DNA of 64,000 nt from NCBI GenBank assembly GCA_030490835.1, contig CM059971.1:6864007-6928006 (forward strand). Reading direction: 5' to 3'. This document shows, piece after piece, positions 21,596 through 33,321 of the stretch (positions are counted from its first letter, which is position 1; the number at the start of each line of letters is the position of its first letter). The stretch comes from Annona cherimola (taxonomy: Eukaryota > Streptophyta > Magnoliopsida > Magnoliales > Annonaceae). The translations under genes were made by a program, and so were the position numbers. The notes under the pieces were generated by a model. The model saw only the letters and a list, made by a program, of their open reading frames with translations, was not told the DNA's origin and did no database searches.

Positions 21596-23527
21596 TACCC
21601 CCAAACTTAAATGTTGCTAGTCCTCGAGCAACACATGCAAACACAATGAATGAACGAACGAATGAATGAATTTAGACTCCGTCAACTCAACCTAATTCCC
21701 ATTATACTTCAAACAATCCATCTTTCTATTCAACATGATCGAGAATAATCTAAACTTGAAAAATCATCCATTTCTCAAAACAGGACATGCATATTCATTT
21801 ATCATTAGCAAACCAAGTCACATGTAGATGGTAGTAATCCTAGTACAAAGTGATAATTCAACATGCTAATCTTCCTCTTGATCAAAAGAAACTTGTTAGA
21901 AAATCAATACAAAACAGGTGAACCAAGGTTTAAGCTGAACGGGCTGGTCAAAGAACATGGTAATCATTCACTGGATTCCTTTTTGCCTAACTACACATTC
22001 TTTCCTCCCCCAAACTTATTGCAAAACTCTTCTCACCATATTTTAGCATATCCGGAGATCTATTTTTTTCTGCTCCTCTCACCATATTTCAGGGTATCTA
22101 GGGAAAGTTTTCTTTTTAAAGCGTTCTTACTGTGATTTTTCTTTCCTTTTTTACACGAACCTTGACATTTGTTGATGCCAAGTTCCAGTTACTTAGCTTA
22201 GGTCAATCACCCTCTTTTATTGTTTCGATGACTTGGCAAGGGTACTTGACATGCAAGAAAATTTTTGTGAAATATTACCATTTCTGAGACTATTAATTTC
22301 CTTAAAGCACGTGGTTCATATTTGTTTAACTAAATTCTTATCATTTCAGTTGAAAAGATTAGCATGAAATTGAATTATAATAATGTACTATGAGATTTAG
22401 TCCAATTCATTCACATGTTACTTGCACATTTCCTTAACACATAATCCTTAGCCTGAATTTTCACTTTTTCATGAAATCGATTTCAAGTTAAAGTTTTTCT
22501 CAACCTTGCACATATTTCATTAAAATGGATTGAAACAAGATAATTTTCATAGGCAAAATTTGACATGATATGCAATCTAAACAAAACATGAAAAACAGAC
22601 CTACGACCGAGAATTATACACCCCCAAACTTGAGAGATGCATTGTCCTCAATGCATGCAACTACATGAAACCTGCATGATTATAGATTGAGAGATAAATA
22701 CAAAAAAATATAAAATGGAAAGGATAGGTACTCCCCTATGCGTGATGCGGAGTCGCCGTCGTTGTCGTGCTCACTTTCTTCACTAGGCTGATGTGAAGAT
22801 TGACCAAAATAGGCTTAGAAAGTGTCAGTCCTCCATGAGTCTTCGAAAGTGTGCCTCCATAGCCCGATTGGACAGTTGTAGAAACTGGGTTTGGGCTGCC
22901 ATTAGATTTTCCAAGTTGGTTAGCCTCACATTGGTTGAGAGCGGTTACTAGCGTCGTCACAAATAGGAAGAAGGAAGAATGAGTAGCACAATATTGAAAA
23001 GTACACTGCAAGCTCAACCGTCCAAGTCTTTACACCCCAAATTTAATTCAAACAAGCTCTTCTTGGGCAATCCAACTCGAGTTTCAAGCCATATTATCGA
23101 TACCACAAGTGCAGTCCATAAACTCCTCCCCCACCACTTTAAACTCTTAGCCACAACAAAATAATGGAATAGCTTGAACTAAAAGGTTATCCACAAGCAA
23201 CACATCCACATGCCTGCAAATATATGAAAAATGCAAACCACCCACTTGCACATCTTTTATTTAAAGTAATAAAATTAGTGATTCACTAAAAGCAGTAAAA
23301 TGAATTGTGTAGAACTTCAACGGCCCAAAATATGTAAAGATGGATGATTTTCATATTAAAAATGATATCAACTAAGTGAACCATGGTTTTCATCTCAACG
23401 GGCTTGAAAAATATTTTCCGTTGATATGTGGCAGCTCTCGTAACTCCTCCGAGATCAAAAGTTATGGCCAGTTGAAGTTTGCATGCCGACAACTCATGTT
23501 TTGCTATTTTTTTATGCTGGCAGGAAG

Positions 23528-23700
23528 GTGGCGCTGGGGTGCCAAAAATTGGGGCCTAGGCACCGACTTGCTGACTCAAAAGTTGCAACATGTTATTTCC
23601 TTAAAAAATATGGTGCCGGGGCGCCATTTCTCTGATCCCAACTTGCTAGAACATGTTCTTTTGCAAAACTTAGCGCTGGGCACCAAAAATTGAGGCCGGG
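23528..23700. repeat. Diverged palindrome phrases inside the Athila-like element
   Basis: Phrases such as 'ggtgccggggcgcc', 'ggggcctaggcacc' and 'gcgctgggcacc' resemble the LTR palindromes, but lie in the internal region between gag remains and polypurine tract. Confidence 0.55.
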
Positions 23701-23938
23701 ATCTCACTCAAACTGCATTGTCTTTGTCTTGAATAGTGAATATAAACTTGAAATTCCTTGATTCCATCATTTATCAACTTGACAGTGGATTGAAAGTCCA
23801 TATTTGAGCATGATAATTATGTCCTTCCTTGCCTTGGGAGATGACTACTTTATTCTTGAAATAAAAATAAAAAAGTGTAATGGGTTGCCTCCCATTCAGC
23901 GCTAAATTTATCGTCTTCAGCCCGACGTTCCACTATGA

Positions 23939-24247
23939 TTAGCCAATTCCCGCTCTATCGAACTTCCTTCCATGCATATTGTGAACAGGAAATTCAGCTC
24001 TCTTCTTAGCCTCTTCAAATGGATTTGATAGCCTCTTTTCTTGGATTTCATAGAAACTATAGAAGAGGTTTTCAGGGTCTTGAACAAATGATGGCTTCAT
24101 GATGCTGCTTGCCATGGCTATGCATTGATCATTCAAGTCATGTTGCATTTGAATTTCAGGAAGGCAAGTTAGAGGCATGCTGATATGATAATCTTCAATT
24201 TTTTCTACTATATTAGCGTCTATTTCTTCATCAATTTCTTCTTTCAC
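23939..24247 (-). pseudogene. Acidic gag-region fragment of the Athila-like element
   Basis: A 102-residue minus-strand frame downstream of the zinc-knuckle frame has an acidic N-terminus and no catalytic motif. It lies in the same element and strand and is probably eroded gag or spacer coding sequence. It is not a host gene by context. Confidence 0.45.
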
Positions 24248-24447
24248 TTCCTGGCTTTCTATTGGCTTGACTAATTATTTGAGTATGAATTGAGGGGCAA
24301 ATTGTTCTGCTGCACAATTGGATATATCTTCTTTGATGCTTGTAGTGACTTCGTAGGTCTCATCCAACATAATTTCCATTGAGTCCTCCTCAATATCATT
24401 TGAACAAGACTCTCAATACCTACTTTGGATTGTAGTAGCCAATTGTT

Positions 24448-24870
24448 CTACTGCTTTTGCATGTTCATGTTAAACTCTATTTGGCTCTTCATAAATTGCA
24501 TGAACATGTCCTCTGAAGATGATTTGCTTTCAGGTAGCAATGGCTCCTCATCTGAATATGCTTGACATTCCGTCGACATCACATTTTCAAATCGCGGGTC
24601 TCCATAGTTGTCCTTTGCATCATTAGAATGATCAAGATAGCCCACTGATGCTGAGTAGTATACGCATTGAATTGACAAGTGTCCCTCAGCTCCGCACAAA
24701 TCACAATAAATTGAATAAGAAATATTCATATCCTGCATTCGATTATCAAAACCTGCAAACCAAGCTAGAGGTACCCATGTATTGCCATACTCATGGAAGC
24801 CCATTGTAATTGGTGTTAAAAGTTCTGCACTTGGCCAATGGTAAGCATATGAAGCCATTGAAAATTGCAA
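24448..24870 (-). pseudogene. Gag-like fragment with CCHC zinc knuckle
   Basis: A 140-residue minus-strand frame contains CDLCGAEGHLSIQC at residues 56-69, a perfect C-X2-C-X4-H-X4-C zinc knuckle of the nucleocapsid type that binds retroelement RNA. It lies about 180 bp downstream of the primer-binding site, where gag is expected. The N-terminal gag core is missing or unrecognisable and the frame ends soon after the knuckle, so it is a remnant. Overlapping frame 24791-25006 is a shadow. Confidence 0.75.
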
Positions 24871-25023
24871 TAGACGGACCCCTGAAATAAGACTTTATCA
24901 AAAGAAAAGAATTGAAAAGAAGAAAAGAATTGAAAAGAAGAAAAGAAGAAAATGTAAAATGAAATATAATTACAGAATTGTACAAGAAAGCAGTGAAACG
25001 AATCAATAATTCGTTAAATAATT

Positions 25024-25040
25024 CCCCAGCAACGGCGCCA
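25024..25040 (-). other. Primer-binding site, tRNA-Asp type
   Basis: The minus sense begins TGGCGCCGTTGC, complementary to the tRNA-Asp 3' end, and is separated from the 5' LTR by 6 bp. Confidence 0.85.
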
Positions 25041-25046
25041 AAAACT

Positions 25047-26571
25047 TAACGAGCTACGTATATGTCTATTAAATTGCTCGCTATTTACACAAGTATACGT
25101 GCCGTGTCAAGTAATAAAGAGTAAGTAGAGTATCGTTCCCACGATGAATTGTTAACCGGAATTATTATTTAACTTAACTGCTTTCGAAAGTTGTGAAATT
25201 CTGGTTTTGTGAATTAACTAAGCTAACGATTGTGAAACAAAAATTAGAGTAGAGATCACGAGACTACTGGATACTCAAAGCGAGTTTATTGATTAGGGAT
25301 AGCAGATGGATAGATCGAAATCCTTGAATCTAAACTATATTGCTCTGGTTCCTGTTAAGCAGATTGCATATGAATTTACTAGCCCAAGTTCATGTATCTT
25401 CATATATGTCTTCCAACAGTATATAAAGCTAATTACACCCTATTTAAGTGTCATGTTTCCATGCTATTAAATAAAGTGAAATTGATAAGTTCATAACTTG
25501 TATAATGACTACACAGGGTTTAACGGTATATTCCTATCCGTTAAACGACTCTCCTTATACAAAGGTTGAAACCTGTGCCTTACACGTGGATCTGGCAAAT
25601 ATCTCCCTTTTCCAAGGGTAAATAGAGCAATTAAATCATCTTACAAGGTAGCTAATCTTGTAAAAGAATTAAACTCATACATGCAAAGGTAAATTATATG
25701 CAATTATATATATAAGATTAAATATTCATTCCTAAATATTCTAAGAACCAAGAAACAATATAGTTTAGAATTTAATTCATCTTAACTATCCATCTAATGG
25801 AGGTTTAGCTCAAAGACATGATCTTAACATCCAATACATCCAAATAAAAAGTATCCATAAGGAAGAGAAAAATTTGGAAAGAACAAGAAAAACTGTTTTT
25901 CGGCAGTTTCCACCAACGGGACTTGAATTCCTTCTTCAATCCGATCTTTAATCTTGATTCCCGCTTTCTCTTACACTGTAGTTCGTTCTCCCCTTTTCTT
26001 CTCTCCTCTCTTTTTTTCTTCTCTCGCGTGAACCCCTAGGATCTATATATAGAGTTTCTCTTTTGCGCAGCTTACGTACTGGAACATTCGCGTATGGATG
26101 CATATTGGCGCCTAGGCGCCAACTCCCTGGATGCAATTACTAAACCGTGGCTTCAACGCCATCTGCATTCGAGTTGCACGTAGATGAGGTGGCACCTGGG
26201 CGCCCCTGTCTGGCGCCTAGGCGCCAACTCTCTGGAAGTCATGTTGTGGGTGTGGGTGTGCTGTCAACGGCCAAGGTAAGTAAAGTGGCGCCTAGGCGCC
26301 AACTCTCTAGTTCTGGATGCCTCAGCTTGCATTCAATTCGTCCGCTCTGCTATCATCCGTCCCGTCCTTCCTACAAAATATGAAAAAACTAAATAAATAA
26401 ACTAAAAATGCCTAAATAATGCAAAAATTGCCTAAAAACTAATTAATACTCCTAAAATGCAAAATGGATGAAAATTAAGCTAAATGAGTGCAAACTATCC
26501 CTAATTTCTCGACTAACGCACAAATAAAGTCTGAAACGGGCCATGATAACTCGTAAAAATACAAGTTATCA
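25047..26571 (-). repeat. 5' LTR of the Athila-like element
   Basis: It is 1525 bp and collinear with the other LTR. The palindrome array is shorter (26107; 26191/26212; 26287): the first and third pairs have each lost one unit, consistent with 21-bp deletions between direct repeats. A candidate TATA box lies at about 26045-26052. Confidence 0.9.
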
Positions 26572-26800
26572 GTACCTTACGCACATTGCATCCTAAATAT
26601 AATGTTATTTTTATACTTTCCCTTACTGATAAATTGTAACTCCAATTTAATAAAAAAAAATTTAACACCAATTTAGTTAGTTATGACTTTGTTCTATCAA
26701 TATTATTTTTCAACATTTAATAGGAATATTTTTTTATGAGGCTTTAAGATAGTTTTAAATCAATTTTTTACTTAAATATTCATCTATATGCATGAAACTA

Positions 26801-28924
26801 CATGTTTTTACTTAAATATGCATCTATATTTATTAAACTAGATGATACATTAGCGTACATGTAAACGCATATTTATGTACATCCCTTTAACTATCTCCGA
26901 AAAAAGATTATTCAAAATAATATTGATAGAATTATGTCATAGAGGTTAAAATTGATCATTGAGTAAAATTGTTAGAGTTCTCATTAGTCGATAGCTTTAG
27001 CCACTAGTACTAACCTCGCTGCCTTGTCCTTCTCCTCTAACGAGCTTAAGAGGCTCTTGTGAAAATCTAGCAACCTGTTCTACACGCATAATCTAGGGCC
27101 TACTCATAAGAGATTTAAGAAGCTTGAATGAAATGAGGAAAATGAAAATACACATTCAATTCAAGGATCTTAGATCCTTTGAAAAACCCCCCTAAATTCA
27201 GCCGTGCTTTGGGATTTCATATGGCTTCCTCATGTGCTACTCTCCTTTTATCCTCCTCCCTTCCCTTCTCTTTTCTTTCTCGTACTCTTTGCTCTCAACT
27301 TCAACTCGCCAATGGTCATCTCTCCAACCCCCACCATGCATTTCTTCCTATTTGATCCTCTAACTTTTGTTCCTATCCCTTTACTGGATGAGGAGACTTC
27401 TCGAATTGGTGAAGGCCTTCACTTGTTTTTGTTGTTTTGATAGTACATGGATTTAATTGATGATTAAGAACTAAATAATTACTACAACAATAATGAAACT
27501 TGTTATGCAGGTCTATGAGCTTGAGATGATCAGCTATTACTGTATCTTGGATAGGTGTGTGACACAATTGTCTTGTGGGAAGAAAGTTGGCTTAAGTAAT
27601 AGTTTGCATTTTTTATTATAACTGACGTTGGATGTTTTTTCCTTCAATTTTCAGATCTTTCTTCTTTTTTGCTTTTGAATAATCATCCACAAGAGCCCAT
27701 TGTATGCACCCGAGTACATCGAGGCTCAATGCTCCCTGGTGTATTTCACCATTTTTTTTATTTTTTTTTTGAAACTTATTTATAAAATTGTGGAAAAATT
27801 CCCCATGTACCTATGATATTTGACCATTATTCTCCTCATACCCACAACATTATAATAATTCCTCCTGTACCCATGACATTTGTCCCCTCATTCCATACAT
27901 GCCCACACCATCACCTTCGCCCGTTATGTTTCACAAACTTGAAAATTGTTGTTGTTTCTTTTTTAAAATGGAAAAATTGTCTAGGGGCGCAAGTTAATTT
28001 GTGACAGATGCACTTTGGTGCATCACCCTCTACAACAAGCTACCAATAGCCCTAGCGTTAGCCAAAAGTCCCTTATCACTACTCGTTTGCTGGATCGACA
28101 ATCATCACTAGCTTATGCCATGCCGCCATGGTCGGAGAGAGAAAATTTTGAAGAAAGAGGGAGGTTTTGCCATGGGGAGGGAAAATGCTGCTACATCTGC
28201 CATCTCAACTTCTTCTCTTCTAATCAAGACTTTTAAATCGATTTCTCAGGTGTTGTCGGAGGTAAGCTTCCAGGTTGGGATATTGATGGCTCCAGAATGT
28301 GAACAAGCGATATTCGACTTCACGACGAAATCTTAGATCTTGGAGAAGAAGAGAGTAGTTTGTGAACAAAGCATCGACAATGCGATCTCTATTAGCAAGG
28401 TTGCTTCCTCTGGAGTGAGAAATAATATGAAATTATGGCTCCCTCTTTCTTTTCTTCACGTGTGCGAGTGTGAGGTGCGGTTATGCTCTTTTAGGGTTGA
28501 AATTTTGGTCATTTTGATGTTGAGGTTGTTCGACTTTATAGCAAACTGACATGGCTTTACTTGATTAAGGACGATTTTTTTCTTTTGGATGAAAGAGAGA
28601 AATCAGCATGCATTTGGCTTCCACGGCTTTCTTATGTGTGTTTGTGAGACGAATGCTTCATTAACCTTGATTTTGTTGAAGATCTATGTCTCCATGACGA
28701 ATTTTGAGTTGGGATTTTTGTAGTTTTTGTAAGGAATACCCATGCTTTGTAAAAATGAAATTTGGACTTAGCTAGGCAAATCGGTTGAAGCTTGCACCTA
28801 TTAAATTATGTTCCCATAGTCTAGATAAAATTCACAAAATCCTCTTTCTTTTTTATGACGCCTGATTGAATTCTGGTTTCTGTCAAGGTCTTTGAGTTCT
28901 CTGTCATCAATACGAGGAGGGAAT
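26801..28924. other. Unassigned region with exon-like fragments
   Basis: Position 27204-27440 is a pyrimidine-rich frame. 'gcag' at 27508-27511 is followed by a short open stretch reading 'VYELEMISYYCILDR', which looks like an exon start but has no identifiable family. Position 27800-27900 repeats phrases such as 'cccatgacatttgtc' that recur inverted at 37980-38075. Frames at 28015-28549 shift repeatedly and look decayed. No complete gene can be assembled. Confidence 0.3.
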
Positions 28925-29224
28925 TGTAACGCCCTAGCCCCTTTATCGTAGGTATTGTCCGTTTTGGGTCTGGGCTCGCACGGTTTTGTCCTTTTGGGGA
29001 ATCCACCCCAAAAGGCGCCTCGACAGTTCGACTAGCTGCCTTTAGTTATAGCCCAGGCTCCCTCCTACGTCCAAACCAATGTGGGATCCAAACATCCTCC
29101 CCCCTTGGGGCTCCAGCGGTCTCCACTGGACACATCCAGACATTGGGAGTTGGCTCTGATGCCATTATGTAATGCTCAGGCCCAAAGCGGAGAATACCTG
29201 CGATAGAAGTGCTAGGGCGTTACA
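28925..29224 (-). mobile_element. Rearranged TRIM
   Basis: One LTR (28925-29094; minus sense starts TGTTTGGATCCCACATTGG and ends GGGCGTTACA) is followed by a C-rich tract (polypurine in the minus sense) and GCTCTGATGCCA (29153-29164), the tRNA-Met site. It belongs to the same broad family as the TRIM at 5179. The second LTR is only about 16 bp, followed by an LTR 3' end in the opposite orientation ('aggcccaaagcgg' to GGGCGTTACA, 29176-29224). The element therefore ends in inverted, not direct, copies. Confidence 0.8.
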
Positions 29225-29231
29225 TAATTTA

Positions 29232-29360
29232 AAAATCCCCTACTTTGGGTGGGGAAAGGGGGAGACCATTTTGTAGAACTCTTTCATGCATGGGAGGAGA
29301 CTTGAACCGGGGTTGGGCTAGATACCAGCCCTCCCCAATTACCACACAGGCAAGTGGGGT
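29232..29360 (-). mobile_element. Possible SINE head
   Basis: The minus sense has box B-like 'ccggttcaagtctcc' (about 29289-29303) downstream of a 'gcctgtgtggtaattgggg' box A-like phrase. No tail or target duplication is defined. Confidence 0.35.
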
Positions 29361-29504
29361 GTTACAAGTCATATTAGAGCCAAGATTGAAATACATCACA
29401 AGGGCAAAATCATGATATTGGACTTAGTAAATGCAAAACTAAAGTAAGATAAGTAATCATAAATAATTATAAATAGTAAGTATTTTCATGATATAGGAGC
29501 TACA

Positions 29505-29741
29505 ATGCCACCCAAACATAAATACGAAATAGGACATGCAACTAGTGCTGAAGCAAATGTGAAAAGAAATGCTTATCGAAGAATGTTGGCATTTCAGATG
29601 AATCAAAAGAAGCATGTAGAGGAGGAATCGATAGAATATTCTGATAAAGAATATGAAGAAGAACTTGCAACAGATTCTGAAGAAAATTTAGGAGATGACT
29701 CACAAGAAAGTCAAGAAAATAATAAAAATGATGAACTTTAG
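29505..29741 (+). pseudogene. Short acidic frame upstream of gag
   Basis: A 78-residue frame with a Glu/Asp-rich C-terminal half lies between the primer-binding site and gag. It has no recognised domain. It could be the displaced N-terminus of gag or a leader ORF. A perfect 59-bp tandem duplication follows it at 29891-30008. Confidence 0.4.
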
Positions 29742-29890
29742 ATTCAAATCATTGATGATATGATGATGATGACGAGGTTGAACTCCTAGAAATTGAGCAT
29801 AAACCAATAGAAATGAAACTTAGTGATCCTAAGCTTTACAACTCTTCTAGCAATGATGATGTAAACTTAACTGATTAGTTTAAAAGTTTT

Positions 29891-30008
29891 TAGTTCCTAA
29901 GAATGTTATAATGATTTGATGCTTTAGATAGTATTCTCTTTTAATTTATTAGTTCCTAAGAATGTTATAATGATTTGATGCTTTAGATAGTATTCTCTTT
30001 TAATTTAT
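29891..30008 (+). repeat. Two perfect tandem copies of 59 bp
   Basis: 'tagttcctaagaatg' starts at 29891 and 29950 with no mismatch seen between copies. It lies in the leader of the gypsy element. Confidence 0.92.
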
Positions 30009-30077
30009 CATATGAATAATAAATTTTTAGAAGATATGCAAATATACTTAAGATTAATGGTATGATGTAGGAAAGAG

Positions 30078-31240
30078 ATGCCGCCTAAGAAAAATAAGGG
30101 AAAGCAAGTGGTGATGGATGAACTACTCTCTCGATTAGTAAGAAAAAGGACTCGTAGGATGGTGGGAAGTGTGTTGGTTAGTGAGAATTCTTTTTCGGCA
30201 TATACAAATGACCAATATAATGAAGCTTCAGGGGAAAGCGATTCTAGAAATGATGTTACTGGAACATCAAATGCAGGACAGGCACAAGGGGCTGTGGATC
30301 TCAATGCACAAGTGATGGACACAGTACTAAGAATACTGCAAACTATGGAACAAATGACAACTCAACAAGTTCCAGAAAACTCTCCAGCTGAAGGGAATGC
30401 TCCAAGGAATGTTAGGGAAGCTGATGCCCATAGGAGAGTCATGAATGATTTTCTGAACATGCGACCTCCACTTTATCGAGGAGATCCTGATCCTAACAGT
30501 GTTGAAGAATGGATAGAAGAATTGGAAAAGATTTTTGAATTACTTCAGTGCAGTGAATAACAAAGAGTCCGATTTGCCACTCATATGTTGAAAGGTAATG
30601 CAGCTAAGTGGTGGAATGCAATAAATTTTAAGCATCCCTACTTGGCAACAAATGAACTTGGAGGACTTTCTCTTGCACTTCAATAAGGCATATTATCCCG
30701 AGTCAATTAGACAACAAAAGTTGTTGGAGTTTGAACAATTATACCAAGGAAAATCATCAGTGGCAAAGTATGCAACAAAATTCATTGCTCTATTTAGATT
30801 TTCTCTATGGGTATCAACAAACCTTAAAATTCTCAAGTTCATAATGGGGTTATGTCCTTTTATACGACAACATCTAGCCAGTCACCATTTCCATCAATAT
30901 TTTGATATTGTGGATCGGGCAAGAATGGTGGAAATGGAAGATAATGCAATTCAAGCTTTCCTCCAAGGAAAAAGATGTGGGGATTCTATGTCAGATAGTG
31001 GAACAAAGCCACATAAGAAGGGTAAGATACAGTATGATGAAAGAAAGGTGGAAATGAAGCAGTCAATTCCCTCATGTCCTACTTACGGTAAAAATCACAG
31101 AGGAGAATGTTGGAAAGCAGCAGGGAAGTGCTAGAAGTGCGGGAAAACTAGTCATTCAATGCAGAAGTGCACAGGTGAGATCACATGCTATAAATGTAGA
31201 TGACCTGGGCATCAAGCAAAAGACTGTATACAAAAAGTTG
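30078..31240 (+). pseudogene. Gypsy gag (broken)
   Basis: The first part (30078-30560) reaches the capsid core motif 'MRPPLYRGDPDPNSVEEWI', then hits TAA at 30558. After a +1 frameshift near 30645 it continues (30652-31134) with the matrix/capsid-like 'NLEDFLLHFNKAYYP'. Zinc knuckles follow: 'CPTYGKNHRGECW' and 'CYKCR-stop-PGHQAKDC', broken by TAG at 31132 and TGA at about 31200. Gag would package element RNA. The antisense frame 30008-30322 is a shadow. Confidence 0.9.
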
Positions 31241-31347
31241 AAAGGAAACAAACCGAGGAGCGTCCAATATTACAAATGAGGCCATCAGTACCACCATTTC
31301 GTGGCCCAGAACAACAGAGGTAGAGGACAAACGCTAGGGCGTCTGCT

Positions 31348-31674
31348 ATGACCAATGCAGAAGCGCAAACCGCATACGACAATGTTCTTATTAGTACATT
31401 GCTTATTCACTCTTATCCTACCAAAGTATTATTTGATTCTGGTGCTACGCATTCCTTTATTTCTTATGCATTTACTGCAAAATTTGCAATAGCGCATGAA
31501 AGCATGGATATGATTGTGAATGTGGAATCTTCAGTTCATCGGTTAGCAAGTACAGATAGAATTTGCAAAGCCTGCCCAATCAAAATAGGAGAAATGAATT
31601 TAGAAGCAGACTTGATATTATTGCCTATGCATGATTTTGACGTGATATTGGAAATGGACTGGTTATTTAAGTAG
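31348..31674 (+). pseudogene. Gypsy aspartic protease (fragment)
   Basis: The frame contains 'VLFDSGATHSFIS' near 31426-31464, with the catalytic D-S/T-G triad intact, and the later hydrophobic 'DFDVILEMDW' expected of retropepsins. It ends at a TAG (31672-31674) before the RT linker. Protease would cleave the polyprotein. Confidence 0.9.
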
Positions 31675-33240
31675 AAAGCAATAATAGATTGTGGTAATCA
31701 AAAATTTATTTTTAAAATGTCCAAGTCAATAGAGGTAGTTGTATATAAATCTCAGTATGTGAAAATTATTTCTGCCATGAAAGCTGTAAGGTCGTAAACA
31801 AAGGATGTCAGACATTTTTAGCTTCGGCATTTGATATAAACAAAGAAACTTTATCCCTTGAAGAGATACCGATAGTGAAAAAATTTTCTGATATTTTTCT
31901 TGTCGAGTTACCAGGATTACCCCCTTAGAGAAAAATAGAATTTGCAATATATATATTACTTAGGGTACTTTCAATTTCTAAACAACCTTATAGAATGGTC
32001 CCAACAGAAATGACAGAATTAAAAATACAGCTGCAAGAATTATTAGATAAGGGTTTTATACGACCAAGTGTGTCACCTTGGGGAGTGCCAGTTCTATTTA
32101 TGAAAAAGAAATATGGTAGTTTGAGATTGTGCATTGACTATAGAGAACTGAACAAGGTGACTATAAAAAATAAATACCCTTTACCTCGAATAGATGATTT
32201 GTTTGATCAACTACAAGGGGCGAATATCTTTTCTAAAGTGGATTTTCAATCAGGATATCATCAATTAGGGATTAAAGAAGAAGATATACAGAAAACTGCT
32301 TTTTGAACTCGATACAGACATTATGAATTTTTGGTAATGTCATTCGGGTTAACAAATGCACCAGTTGTCTTTATGGATTTAATGCAAAGAGTGTTCAGAT
32401 CCTATTTGGATAAATTTGTGGTCATATTTATAGATGACATTCTCATTTATTAAAAAACAAAGGATGATCATGTTGAACACCTTAGAATGGTATGGCAAAC
32501 TTTGAGAGAGAATAAATTATATACAAAATTAAAGAAGTGTGAGTTTTGGATGAGTAACATTCCATTTTTGGGGCATATTATCACAGCAGAAGGTATTATA
32601 GTAGATCCTGCTAAGATAGAGGCAGTGGTGAATCGGCCAAGGCTAACAAATGTCACGGATATATGTAACTTTCTCGGTCTTACAGGGTATTATCGTAGAT
32701 TTATGGAGGGTTTCTCTCGGATATGCACTCCTCTCACAACGTTAATAAGAAAGGGAGTAAAATTTCAATGAACTGATGATTGTTAAAATAGTTTTCAAAA
32801 AGTTAAGCAGAGATTAGTTAAGGCACCAGTTTTAACTACCCCTATAAGTGGTGGAGGATTTGTTATTTATAACAATGTTTCTCAAAAAGGTCTTGGTCGT
32901 GTATTGATGCAGAATGGGAAAGTAATTGCATATGCTTCACGATAGTTGAAACCTTATGAAAGGAATTATCCCACTCATGACTTGGAATTAGCCGCGGTAG
33001 TGTTTACTTTAAAATTTTGGAGCATTATCTTTATGAAGAAAATGTGATGTATGTATAGATCATAAGAGTTTAAAATATATTTTCACTCAAAAAGAGTTGA
33101 ATATGAGACAAAGGAGATGGTTGGAATTACTAAAAGATTATGATTTGAATATCCAATATTACCTTGGGAAAGCAAATATTGTAGCTATTGCTTTAAGGAG
33201 AAAGTCAAATAACAATTTAGCTACTTTAATTACAAATTAG
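31675..33240 (+). pseudogene. Gypsy reverse transcriptase and RNase H (broken)
   Basis: The linker (31675-31990) retains 'LEEIPIVKKFSDIF' with stops. RT runs from about 31990: '[20 protein letters not shown]', 'PLPRIDDLF', '[11 protein letters not shown]' (catalytic Asp) and '[11 protein letters not shown]' (catalytic Asp pair, about 32420-32450). Stops fall at 32304, 32450 and 32769. RNase H is recognisable from 'VIAYASR' (about 32925) through 'NYPTHDLELAAVVFTLKFW', a frameshift near 33030, then 'LRQRR'-type sequence '[15 protein letters not shown]' to about 33230. It once made cDNA and degraded the RNA template. Confidence 0.92.
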
Positions 33241-33321
33241 GAGGAGTTAGTTAATGACATGCGTAAATTCTCATTAGAAGTTTGCCTCAAAGAATCAGAG
33301 TATTAGTTATATCAAATACAA

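Larger units (their letters stand above)
20015..26571 (-). mobile_element. Non-autonomous Athila-like LTR retrotransposon
   Basis: Direct repeats at 20015-21595 and 25047-26571 bound a 3.45-kb interior. Next to the right LTR, the minus sense of 25024-25040 reads TGGCGCCGTTGCTGGGG, closely complementary to the 3' end of tRNA-Asp, the primer used by Athila elements. Next to the left LTR, the minus sense of 21596-21610 is a purine tract (AAGTTTGGGGG). The element therefore runs on the minus strand. Flanks give GTACT/GTACC, a 5-bp target duplication with one change. The only recognisable coding remains are gag-like; no protease, RT or integrase motif is present, so mobility would need proteins supplied in trans. 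Element length 6.56 kb is well below that of autonomous Athila elements. Confidence 0.88.

Noticed and set aside
30008..30322. 104-residue antisense ORF in gag
   Set aside because: It is a shadow of the gag frame on the plus strand.
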